A stretch of DNA of 64,000 nt from CAZISM01 sp964541895 (GTDB lineage: Bacteria > Zhuqueibacterota > Zhuqueibacteria > Residuimicrobiales > Residuimicrobiaceae), in NCBI GenBank assembly GCA_964541895.1, contig CAZISM010000006.1, forward strand, positions 26,956 through 90,955, read 5' to 3'. Position numbers and translations under genes: made by a program. Position 1 is the stretch's first letter; every line of letters starts with the position of its first letter. The notes beneath the pieces were generated by a model. That model was not told the DNA's origin. It saw only the letters and a list, made by a program, of their open reading frames with translations, and did no database searches. This document shows, one piece after another, positions 42,581 through 50,868 of this stretch.

Positions 42581-44206
42581 ATGCCTCTGCCGGAAGTATT
42601 GGTGCCCTTATCTGCCGCCATCGACGACATCGTATCCATCAATCCCGCCACCGAAGAGGAATTAGGTCGCGTAGCGGTCATGCATAGAGCGGATGTGGAT
42701 TTGGCGATCCAAAATGCCCGTCACGCGTTTAGGTCCTGGTCGCACATCCCGCTGGCCGGCCGACGTCGCTATTTGCAGCGGTTGATTGATCTGGTCGTGG
42801 AAGAAAAGACGGCTATTGCCGAACTCATCGCCCGGGAACAGGGCAAACCGGTGGCGGAAGCCTTGGCAGCAGAGATTGTCCCTGTGCTGGCGGTTTTACG
42901 ATTCCTGGTAAAGCACGGCCCCGGGCAGTTGCGGAATGAAGCCATCGCCAACGAGATGATCCTCTTTGTTCATAAAAAGAGCCTATATCGTTTCGTGCCC
43001 TACGGCGTGGTGGCGATCATATCTCCCTGGAATTTTCCTTTCTCCGTTCCTTTGCCGCAGATCGCCGCTGCGCTGTTGGCCGGCAATACGGTGTTGTTCA
43101 AGCCGGCGCCGGCTTCGGTATTGATAGGAAAAAAGATCGCGGATCTGCTGTGTGCCGCCGGCCTGCCGGACAACACCATCCATACGCTTTTTCTTAACGA
43201 TGGCGATGCACCCTATCTGACCGAACATGACGGCATTGATAAAATCATTTTCACCGGCAGCACCGAGGTCGGCCACAAAGTGATGGCCTCTGCCGCCAAA
43301 CACGTTCGTCCGGTCATACTGGAACTCGGCGGCAAAGATGCCGCGGTGGTCGCGGCGGATGCCGATGTCGAACGCGCAGCCAAAGGCATTGTCTGGGGCA
43401 GCCTGTTCGCCTCCGGCCAGGTGTGCGCGTCTGTGGAACGCGTCTACGTTGAGAAGCCGATTGCCGAACGATTCATAAAGGCCTGTTTGCAGGAAATGCA
43501 AACATTGCGCATCGGCGATCCCATGGTCGAGGGCGTTGATATCGGTCCGCTTACGACACAGGAGCAACTCGACAAAGTCATAGAACATGTTCGGGATGCG
43601 GTACAAAAAGGAGCCAGGCTGTTGCACGGCGGGGCGCGTGTCGGCGAGCGCGGCTATTTCTTTCAGCCGACGCTGCTGGTGGATGTGAACCACACCATGA
43701 AGGTGATGAGCGAAGAAACCTTTGGTCCCATTTTGCCGATCATGGTAGTGGCTTCACTGGACGAAGCGATCCGCTGCGCCAATGATTCGGTATATGGACT
43801 CTCCGCCTTTGGCTGGACGCAGAGCCGCAAAACCGCCGAACGGCTGATGAGCGAACTGGAGGCCGGCACCGTGCTCATCAACGATTCCACCATGACCTGG
43901 GGGGAGCCTACGGCGCCCTGGGTGGGATTCAAACGCAGTGGTGTCGGGCTGACTCGCTCCCGCTTTGGCCTGCTGGAGATGGTGCAGATCAAGTATGTCA
44001 GCTACGACACCGGCGGCAACAAAGCCAATATGTGGTGGTTTCCCTACGCCGGCGGCATTACGCTGTTTTTAAGCGCGGTCGACCTGTTGTACAAGCCGTT
44101 GGGCAAAGCCAGGGCCAGGGGCCTTTGGGCTCTGTTGACGTCAAAACGATTTCTGACCTCAGCGCGCTGGCCGGCGCTGCTGTCGAAACTGCACAAGATA
44201 TTTTAG
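42581..44206 (+). CDS. Aldehyde dehydrogenase with C-terminal membrane-binding tail
   Basis: NAD(P)-dependent aldehyde dehydrogenase of 541 residues. ISPWNFPFSVPLPQ near 146-159, IFTGSTEVG near 222-230, general-base Glu in LELGGKD near 247-252, and the catalytic Cys in ASGQVCASVERV. The 480-residue core is followed by an extra tail (about 480-541) containing a hydrophobic stretch MWWFPYAGGITLFLSAVDLLY and basic residues, which suggests membrane attachment, as in some fatty-aldehyde dehydrogenases. It begins 3 bp after the GMC oxidoreductase and is followed 21 bp later by ugd, so it may handle aldehydes produced by the GMC enzyme. Substrate unknown. Confidence 0.9.
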   Translation: MPLPEVLVPLSAAIDDIVSINPATEEELGRVAVMHRADVDLAIQNARHAFRSWSHIPLAGRRRYLQRLIDLVVEEKTAIAELIAREQGKPVAEALAAEIVPVLAVLRFLVKHGPGQLRNEAIANEMILFVHKKSLYRFVPYGVVAIISPWNFPFSVPLPQIAAALLAGNTVLFKPAPASVLIGKKIADLLCAAGLPDNTIHTLFLNDGDAPYLTEHDGIDKIIFTGSTEVGHKVMASAAKHVRPVILELGGKDAAVVAADADVERAAKGIVWGSLFASGQVCASVERVYVEKPIAERFIKACLQEMQTLRIGDPMVEGVDIGPLTTQEQLDKVIEHVRDAVQKGARLLHGGARVGERGYFFQPTLLVDVNHTMKVMSEETFGPILPIMVVASLDEAIRCANDSVYGLSAFGWTQSRKTAERLMSELEAGTVLINDSTMTWGEPTAPWVGFKRSGVGLTRSRFGLLEMVQIKYVSYDTGGNKANMWWFPYAGGITLFLSAVDLLYKPLGKARARGLWALLTSKRFLTSARWPALLSKLHKIF

Positions 44207-44227
44207 CGTAATTGACGGAGGCGTTCT

Positions 44228-45607
44228 ATGCCGGAACAATCATTTGAGAAAAAGATCCTTTGCATCGGCGCCGGCTATGTCGGCGGGCCGACCATGGCGA
44301 TGATTGCGAGCAAGTGCCCGCAATACAAAGTGATGGTGGTGGATATCAATGAAGAAAAAATCAAGGCCTGGCAGAGCGATCACCTGCCGATTTTCGAGCC
44401 TGGACTGCTCGCGGTGGTTCAACAGGCCCGCGGACGCAACCTGTTTTTTTCAACAGATATCGAAGCGGGCATCCGTGAAGCCGACATCATATTTGTCTCC
44501 GTCAACACCCCGACCAAAACCTTTGGCGAAGGCGCCGGCAAAACCGCCGATCTGCAATACTGGGAAAAAACGGCGCGCACGATTCTGGCCGTATCCACTT
44601 CCGATAAAATTATTGTCGAAAAAAGCACATTGCCGGTGCGGACCGCGGTGGCCATGGAACGCATTCTCAATTCCAACGACAAAGGGTTGCACTTTGAAGT
44701 CCTCTCCAATCCAGAGTTTCTCGCCGAGGGCACGGCCATAGCGGATCTGGAAAATCCGGATCGGGTATTGATCGGCCGCCATAACAGCGACAGCGGCCGC
44801 CGCGCCTGTCAGGCCGTAGTGGACATCTATAACTGCTGGATCCCGCGTGACCGCATCCTGACCAGCAATGTGTGGAGCTCTGAATTATCCAAGCTGACCG
44901 CCAACGCCTTCCTCGCACAACGTATTTCTTCCATCAACAGTATTTCTGCGTTATGTGAACGGACGGAAGCCGATGTAAGCGAAGTGGCGCATGCCATCGG
45001 CACCGATTCCCGCATCGGCGGAAAATTTCTCAACGCCAGCGTCGGTTTTGGCGGCTCCTGTTTCAAAAAGGATATTCTCAACCTGGTCTACATTTGCGAA
45101 TCCTATGGCCTGCACGAGGTGGCGGCGTACTGGGAGAGCGTCGTCAAGATCAACGAGTACCAGGAACGGCGGTTCGTACAGAACATGATCCGCGTGCTTT
45201 TTCATTCCCTGGCGGGCAAGCGCATCGCGTTGTTCGGGTTCGCCTTCAAGGCCAATACCGGCGATACCCGCGAAGCGCCGGCCATTTATATCACTAAAAA
45301 ATTACTGGAGGAACATGCGCACGTCGTGGTGACCGATCCGGAAGCCCTGGACAATGCGAAAATCGATTTGAAGGATTTGCCGGTCGAATTTGAACCGGAC
45401 CCCTATCGTGCAGCCCGGGATAGTCATGCTATCGCGGTACTGACCGAATGGGGCATCTATAAAACGCTGGATTACGGAAGGATTTATCGTTCCATGCAAA
45501 AACCGGCATTCCTCTTTGACGGCCGCAACCTGCTCGATCATCGTCAAATGTACGAGTTGGGATTCAACGTGTATCCCATCGGCAAGACCGGATTAACGCA
45601 TTTTTAG
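44228..45607 (+). CDS. ugd: UDP-glucose 6-dehydrogenase
   Basis: Oxidises UDP-glucose to UDP-glucuronate with two NAD+, the entry to glucuronate-containing envelope polysaccharides. The 459-residue protein begins with CIGAGYVGGPTMAMIA (NAD-binding GxGYVG), has VSVNTPTKTFG near 90 and NPEFLAEGTAI near 158, and the active-site Cys in GFGGSCFKKDI near 278, followed by FGFAFKANTGDTREAPA. This form, slightly longer than E. coli Ugd and with SVNTPTKTFGxG, resembles the type found in animals and some bacteria. Start has GGAGG upstream. The link with the preceding oxidoreductase pair is positional only. Confidence 0.95.
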   Translation: MPEQSFEKKILCIGAGYVGGPTMAMIASKCPQYKVMVVDINEEKIKAWQSDHLPIFEPGLLAVVQQARGRNLFFSTDIEAGIREADIIFVSVNTPTKTFGEGAGKTADLQYWEKTARTILAVSTSDKIIVEKSTLPVRTAVAMERILNSNDKGLHFEVLSNPEFLAEGTAIADLENPDRVLIGRHNSDSGRRACQAVVDIYNCWIPRDRILTSNVWSSELSKLTANAFLAQRISSINSISALCERTEADVSEVAHAIGTDSRIGGKFLNASVGFGGSCFKKDILNLVYICESYGLHEVAAYWESVVKINEYQERRFVQNMIRVLFHSLAGKRIALFGFAFKANTGDTREAPAIYITKKLLEEHAHVVVTDPEALDNAKIDLKDLPVEFEPDPYRAARDSHAIAVLTEWGIYKTLDYGRIYRSMQKPAFLFDGRNLLDHRQMYELGFNVYPIGKTGLTHF

Positions 45608-45705
45608 CCGTTACTTCAATTTCTGTGTTGGCGCAGGAATTTCTCTGCCGACTCCTCCGTTTTTGATGGCATGCAAGGTCGTTCATTCATTGGAGGTGTC
45701 GGCAT

Positions 45706-46776
45706 ATGGGATTTATTAATCGAATTACCGTTGTCATGCTATGTCTCCTGTCGGCCGCCCCAGGGCAAAAAAGTGCCGTACTGCAAGGACTGGATCCGGT
45801 CGAACTGGTGCGCGGTCGCCAGGTGGCGGGTGATTCCGCCCTTGGCGCTGCTTTTGAAAATTTCTACTATCTTTTTAGTACGAACGACAATCGAGCCGCT
45901 TTTCTGCGTCAACCGGACGCTTTTGCGATCCAAATGGGCGGATCATGCGCTCGCATGGGACCCACCAGCGGTTTGGGAGACCCGGACCGATTCCTCGTTC
46001 ATGATGCAAAAATTTATATTTTTGCTTCTGAAAGCTGCCGCAATACCTTTGGCAAAAACCCCGACCGCTTTATCGTAAAACCGGATGAGCCCCTGGTAAC
46101 GCCCGCTGATCAGCCACAGGCGATAAAAGTCCTCGAGCGCGCGGCCGACGCGATGGGCGGCCCGGCGGCCCTCGGGCGTCTTTCCTCCGTCCAATTCACC
46201 AATCGATCCACCTATGAACAGGACGGGCAGACGCGCGAATATTTCGAGCACGATGTGGCGGTTTTTCCGGAAAAGTATGCCATTTACCAGACCTGGCACA
46301 GCGGCGAAGGACGAATCGTCGTTAACGGCGCCGGCGGCTACCGACTCGAGAGCGGCAAGCGGCTGCAGCTCAGCAAATCCGACCGCGATCATGTGATAAA
46401 GAGTTTTTATCATCGGCCGGTTATGATTCTCAAAGCGCGCCGGCGCCCGGATTTTCGCGCTGTTATGGATGGCTACGGCACCATAGAACAGCAACCAGTG
46501 ACCTGGATAAAGACGCATGTCGCCGCCAGTACCACCCGTCTGGCGGTGAGCGATGCGGATGGCCGTATTCTCGCCTGTGAATACCGCGGCCGCTTTAAAG
46601 GCATGAACGCCCAGGTTCGCAGAACGTTCAGCGATTTTCGCAAAACAGGCGAACTGGAGCTGCCCTACACCAGCACGCTATCCGGAACCGATGAACCCGG
46701 GGACCCCAAGGTGACCACGTTGCACCGCATTACGGTCAATGATTTGCCTGACATGCCATTATTTGAACAGGAGTGA
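45706..46776 (+). CDS. Secreted YHS-domain protein
   Basis: Exported protein of 356 residues. A signal peptide (about 1-21) precedes a YHS-like domain (about 24-120, GLDPVELVRGRQVAGDSA, YYLFSTNDNRAAFLRQPDAF and GGSCARMG), a fold often associated with copper or other metal sites. Residues about 130-350 form an unrecognised beta-rich domain like those of LolA-type or outer-membrane lipoprotein-sorting proteins (FEHDVAVFPEKYAIYQTW, YRLESGKRLQLS). The ATG has GGAGGT upstream. It is followed 2 bp later by the next secreted protein, so they form a pair. Function unknown. Confidence 0.75.
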   Translation: MGFINRITVVMLCLLSAAPGQKSAVLQGLDPVELVRGRQVAGDSALGAAFENFYYLFSTNDNRAAFLRQPDAFAIQMGGSCARMGPTSGLGDPDRFLVHDAKIYIFASESCRNTFGKNPDRFIVKPDEPLVTPADQPQAIKVLERAADAMGGPAALGRLSSVQFTNRSTYEQDGQTREYFEHDVAVFPEKYAIYQTWHSGEGRIVVNGAGGYRLESGKRLQLSKSDRDHVIKSFYHRPVMILKARRRPDFRAVMDGYGTIEQQPVTWIKTHVAASTTRLAVSDADGRILACEYRGRFKGMNAQVRRTFSDFRKTGELELPYTSTLSGTDEPGDPKVTTLHRITVNDLPDMPLFEQE

Positions 46777-46778
46777 AT

Positions 46779-47312
46779 ATGAAAGTGAAAATGCATTTGG
46801 CCGTTGTCCTGGCCTTGTTCGTGGCGCATGTTGCAGTCGCGGCGACGCCCGCTGACCTTGTCGAACAGTTGCAGCCGTTCAAGCCCTATTTGAACAAAAC
46901 CTGGAAAAGCCGGCCGCCGGCAGGTCAGGAAAAGCCGATGGTGGACGTGTCCCGCTGGGAGCGGGCCATGAACGGTCAGGCTATCCGGGTGCTGCATTCC
47001 GTAAACGACGGCGAATACGGCGGCGAGACCATCATCATGTGGGACCCGCAGAAAAAGAGCCTGGTGTTTTTTTATTTCACCACGGCCGGATTTTATACGC
47101 AGGGCACGATGACCTTTGCCGACAACAAGGTCACCAGCCATGAATACGTCACCGGCAACAAAAACAACATCACCGAGGTCAAGAGCGTCGGCGAATTTCT
47201 GCCGGACGGCACTCTGAAAAGCCAGGCCTATTATTTCCACAACGGCAAGTGGGAAGACGGCCACTCTTTTATCTATGTTGAGGATCCTTCTGCAGAAGTG
47301 AAATTCAGATAG
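46779..47312 (+). CDS. Small secreted protein, lipocalin/DUF1579-like
   Basis: Exported protein of 177 residues with a signal peptide ending AVAA-TP near residue 22. The rest reads as antiparallel strands (KTWKSRPPAGQEKPMVDV, GGETIIMWDPQKKSLVFFYF, GFYTQGTMTFADNKVTSHEY) like a small beta barrel of the heme- or lipid-binding lipocalin type; no specific family is certain. ATG at 46779 is preceded by AGGAG with ideal spacing, which favours it over the GTG two codons earlier. Tightly coupled (2 bp) to the YHS protein gene. Confidence 0.72.
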   Translation: MKVKMHLAVVLALFVAHVAVAATPADLVEQLQPFKPYLNKTWKSRPPAGQEKPMVDVSRWERAMNGQAIRVLHSVNDGEYGGETIIMWDPQKKSLVFFYFTTAGFYTQGTMTFADNKVTSHEYVTGNKNNITEVKSVGEFLPDGTLKSQAYYFHNGKWEDGHSFIYVEDPSAEVKFR

Positions 47313-47437
47313 CGGTCCTGGCGGTGCGCATGGATTGATCCGACGAGCATCACTTTCAGGTAAATTTGGTTGAACATTTGCCAGTTTGTTCGTATCTTTA
47401 TGATTCTGTTCAAACCGGATATGTGAAGGATCAAACC

Positions 47438-49786
47438 ATGTTGCTGCCACGCCTCTTTGTTGTACTATTGATTTCGTTTTCGGCTGCCTGGCCCCAAAAG
47501 AGTGTTTCAACAAAAACAGCACCTTCTGCCGCCGAGGCCGCTGCAGCCGGCGACGCCAAATCCACCCGGCCGCCCCGAGTAATACTGCACCATCGCCTGG
47601 GACTGCGCATCGAGTTCGATCCGGCGTCAAGCAGGTTGCAGATCTGGATTTCCCCCCGTGCCGGTCACACCCTCGATAGCCGCGATCGCAACTTTTCCAA
47701 CCGTGACGACCATACCGTGCTGTTCGATGAGATTGCCTTTCCGCAGCTGTCCGGCCATGATTACGTGCGCAGTGAATATGATCCGTTTCAGACCGTCCTT
47801 TATTATAAACATCAAACCCTGCATTTTTTTAATCCCGTTCATCAACCCGCCCTGCTGGTTTGGTGTGAAAAGCCGGAGGTGCTGACCATAAAAGGGCACG
47901 GGTCCGACCGCTCCCTTGCCACATCGGATCGGACCTTCAGCCTGGAGCATTCGGAACGCGGACAGCTGTTGCATTTTGTCGCCGAGCTGGGAGAAGGCAA
48001 CGGTCGCATCACCTACTCGCCCTGGCCGGCGGCCGGACGCAGTCTGTATGCGCGCCTGCAGCCCTCTGCCGGTCAGGTGGTGGTCCTTGCTGCCGCCACG
48101 GCGGCTGAGGATATCTCCGCCAGCGCTCATCGCCTGGCCACAACCTCTATCGGTGATCTGTTTACGGCTCAGGATCGGACGGTGCTGCAAGCCCTGCAAA
48201 AAGGGGTTATCGAAGTTCGTGACCGGCCGGGCCTGCAAAAAATCATCGAGGCTAATCGCTCCGTGCTCTTTAGCATGCAGGATGCCTCCGGCGCGCTGCA
48301 TCAATCCCTGGCGGCCGAGGGCTATCTCCTCAGCCATCGGGATGGCAGCCTGGCCACGGTGTTGACGGCGAACAGCGGTTGGCTCGATCCGCTCACGCTT
48401 TGGTCGGCTTTTCAGCTTTCCAATCCGACGCGCACCCCGACGGCAAGCTATTTCGGCCACGTCGTCGACGGCGCGCTCAGCGGCCGGCAGGAAGATGGGC
48501 TCTTTTATGCCATCTGGTCCGCTTTTACGCACTGGACCCAGTCGGGCAGCCGGCGGGTTATCGACGAACAGCGGCTGGCCCTGCTGGAAGAGGCCATGAA
48601 CGAACTGGAGCGCTATTGTTTCGACCCTAAACAGAATGCCTTTGGACGCTATTATATCGGCAACCAGGCGCTGTCAGCCTGTGCAGAGTACGGGTGGGAC
48701 GGCCTCTCCGGCAGACCAGTGTTTGAGGCACCGCTCATGTGGCAGAACAAGACGGTCGCCCGTTCCTATGATCTCTATATCAATCAACTCGCTTACAGCT
48801 CTTATCTGATGCTGGCGGCGATGGCATCGGGCGCCAAAGCGGACGCCTATGGCAACAAAGCGGATAAATTGGAAAAGGTTCTCGAGTCGTTCTACAAGAA
48901 AGCCGATGTCCTGCCCGCCTTTGGCACGCTGTATGGCGAAAAGGGCAAGCTGGGATCTGCGGAACCGTTTCAGCCGTCAGCCGACGACTATATCCTGGCT
49001 TTGTGCATCTCTCCGTTCTATTCGGATTATCATGCCATTCACGGGATTCGTCAGGTGGCCTTGAGCAAGCTGGCTGGGCAAAAAAACAGGTTGTCCTGGT
49101 CGAGCTACTGGTCATTTCTCGCCGGCCTCGATCCCCTGTTCCAGAATGAAAAAGAGATTGCGCAAGCCATTGAGGATGGGATTAGCAGCGTCAGCGCGGC
49201 CCAACAGGCGCCGTTCATGGCTGAGGCGGTGAATGAAAGCGGCGAGATGACCGCGAGCCGTTACGGCGCGTACGCTGCTCCCATCGGCGGATTGTGCGCC
49301 GCCATCACCAACACCGGGCTGCGGCGCCTGCCCTTTGGACTGGCGTTTCGACCGTCGCGCTTTCTCAGTCGCCTGTCGCAATATGAATACAAAGGCCGCC
49401 TGCTGGACGTTCAATTCAAGGGCGATGGCGGTTGGGCAGCCGTCAGCGTCAATGGCCAACTGCTGTCCCACACCTGGCAGCTGCCGGAGGCTTTTTTGCA
49501 GGAGGGCGTTAATGATATTCAGGTCAGCCTGGGCCCGGAACCGGCCGCCACGAGCGTCCTGGTTTATTCCACCGTTCGTCTGGAAAATGTCAAAACAGCG
49601 GCCGCAGAGACTCTCTTTGAGATGGACGGGTATGGCAAGAACGTAACCGTGTTTAAAAACCTCACCGGCCAGGTCAAAATTCGTGCTGCGGACGGCACCA
49701 CCATTCCCTATCTCACCAGCAAAAAGGGAGGATTCACCTATATCGAATGCTTTAATCGCGGCAAAATGGTGGTGAGTGTGCGATAA
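47438..49786 (+). CDS. Large secreted protein, possible six-hairpin (alpha/alpha) glycosidase-like
   Basis: Exported protein of 782 residues, unrecognised. After a signal peptide (about 1-20, ending AAWPQ) comes a beta-rich N-terminal region (about 35-230), then a helical central part (about 230-610) with regularly spaced aromatic helices such as WLDPLTLWSAFQLSNP and FYAIWSAFTHWTQSG, as in alpha/alpha-toroid glycosidases, and a small beta C-terminal domain (about 640-782). No catalytic acid pair can be assigned confidently. The start at 47438 is chosen because GAAGGA precedes it and it gives the signal peptide. It ends 84 bp before nagB. Confidence 0.65.
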   Translation: MLLPRLFVVLLISFSAAWPQKSVSTKTAPSAAEAAAAGDAKSTRPPRVILHHRLGLRIEFDPASSRLQIWISPRAGHTLDSRDRNFSNRDDHTVLFDEIAFPQLSGHDYVRSEYDPFQTVLYYKHQTLHFFNPVHQPALLVWCEKPEVLTIKGHGSDRSLATSDRTFSLEHSERGQLLHFVAELGEGNGRITYSPWPAAGRSLYARLQPSAGQVVVLAAATAAEDISASAHRLATTSIGDLFTAQDRTVLQALQKGVIEVRDRPGLQKIIEANRSVLFSMQDASGALHQSLAAEGYLLSHRDGSLATVLTANSGWLDPLTLWSAFQLSNPTRTPTASYFGHVVDGALSGRQEDGLFYAIWSAFTHWTQSGSRRVIDEQRLALLEEAMNELERYCFDPKQNAFGRYYIGNQALSACAEYGWDGLSGRPVFEAPLMWQNKTVARSYDLYINQLAYSSYLMLAAMASGAKADAYGNKADKLEKVLESFYKKADVLPAFGTLYGEKGKLGSAEPFQPSADDYILALCISPFYSDYHAIHGIRQVALSKLAGQKNRLSWSSYWSFLAGLDPLFQNEKEIAQAIEDGISSVSAAQQAPFMAEAVNESGEMTASRYGAYAAPIGGLCAAITNTGLRRLPFGLAFRPSRFLSRLSQYEYKGRLLDVQFKGDGGWAAVSVNGQLLSHTWQLPEAFLQEGVNDIQVSLGPEPAATSVLVYSTVRLENVKTAAAETLFEMDGYGKNVTVFKNLTGQVKIRAADGTTIPYLTSKKGGFTYIECFNRGKMVVSVR

Positions 49787-49870
49787 GGCGCCGGTTTGCC
49801 GCCGGAGCGCAGAGAAATTCAGTCAACGATCATAGATGGTATAATCCGTACAACATTAGGAGCAGTTGTC

Positions 49871-50680
49871 ATGCGTATCGTGATTTTGAAAAACAGTGAA
49901 GAGATCGGCGAGTGGACGGCCGCTTATGTGGCTGAAAAAATCAACAAAGCCAATCCGACGCCGGAGAAACCGTTCGTCCTCGGCTTGCCCACCGGCTCAT
50001 CGCCGATACCGGCGTATCGGCATATGGTGCGCCTCTACAAAGAAGGCAAGGTCTCTTTTCGCAACGTGGTGACCTTTAACATGGACGAATACGTCGGCCT
50101 GTCGGAAGAACATCCGGAAAGTTATCATTACTTTATGCGACACCATCTCTTTGATCATATCGATATCCCCAGAGAAAACGTCAACATCCTCAACGGCAAT
50201 GCCACGGATCTGGAGGCGGAGTGCAAGCGATTTGAAACCAAAATTCAATCTCTGGGCGGTGTGGATCTTTTTATCGGCGGGATCGGCCCGGACGGCCACA
50301 TTGCTTTTAACGAGCCGGGCTCGTCGTTGAACTCGCGCACCCGCGTCAAGACCTTGAGCTATGACACCATCGTCGCCAATTCGCGGTTTTTCGGCAACGA
50401 TATCAACAAAGTGCCGCGCATGGCGCTGACCGTCGGCGTAGCCACGGTGATGGATGCCCGCGAGGTGCTCATTCTCATTCCGGGCTACAACAAAGCGCGC
50501 GCCTTGCGGCAGGTGGTGGAAGAGGGCATTTCTCACATGTGGACGGTTTCCATGTTTCAGCTGCATGCCCACTGCATCATCGTCTGTGACGATGCCGCCA
50601 CCATGGAGCTGCGGGTCGCCACGGTGAAATATTTTAAAGATATTGAAAAAATCGCCGGCAATATCCTGCCGGATTTTTAA
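49871..50680 (+). CDS. nagB: Glucosamine-6-phosphate deaminase
   Basis: Converts glucosamine-6-phosphate to fructose-6-phosphate and ammonia, allowing growth on amino sugars and murein recycling. The 269-residue length is that of the classical hexameric enzyme. Motifs: GLPTGSSPIPAY near 37-48 (phosphate site), catalytic Asp in NMDEYVGL near 74, GIGPDGHIAFNEPGSS with active-site His near 137 and Asn/Glu near 140, and a typical AREVLILIPGYNKA. ATG at 49871 has AGGAG upstream. A perfect 9-bp palindrome lies 25 bp after the stop. The DUF4954 gene is convergent to it, a pairing seen in FCB genomes. Confidence 0.95.
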   Translation: MRIVILKNSEEIGEWTAAYVAEKINKANPTPEKPFVLGLPTGSSPIPAYRHMVRLYKEGKVSFRNVVTFNMDEYVGLSEEHPESYHYFMRHHLFDHIDIPRENVNILNGNATDLEAECKRFETKIQSLGGVDLFIGGIGPDGHIAFNEPGSSLNSRTRVKTLSYDTIVANSRFFGNDINKVPRMALTVGVATVMDAREVLILIPGYNKARALRQVVEEGISHMWTVSMFQLHAHCIIVCDDAATMELRVATVKYFKDIEKIAGNILPDF

Positions 50681-50704
50681 GAGCCTGATGTCACGAGCGT
50701 TGCA

Positions 50705-50725
50705 GCCGAAGCGTCTCGCTTCGGC
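50705..50725. repeat. Perfect 9-bp palindrome downstream of nagB
   Basis: GCCGAAGCG, TCT loop, CGCTTCGGC. No T run follows on the plus strand, so it is either a weak bidirectional terminator between nagB and the convergent DUF4954 gene or a REP-type palindrome like those at 40789-40871. Confidence 0.5.
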
Positions 50726-50868
50726 GGCAGAGCGTGTACGAATCGTTCAGCTCGGGCCTATATCCATCATAGCAAAGGTACACACCTTTATCAGGCCAAT
50801 CCTTCCATTTAATTCATGCCAACGTCCACTGCTTCGCCCGCCATCTGCTCTTGCCTCTTCGAGCATTC

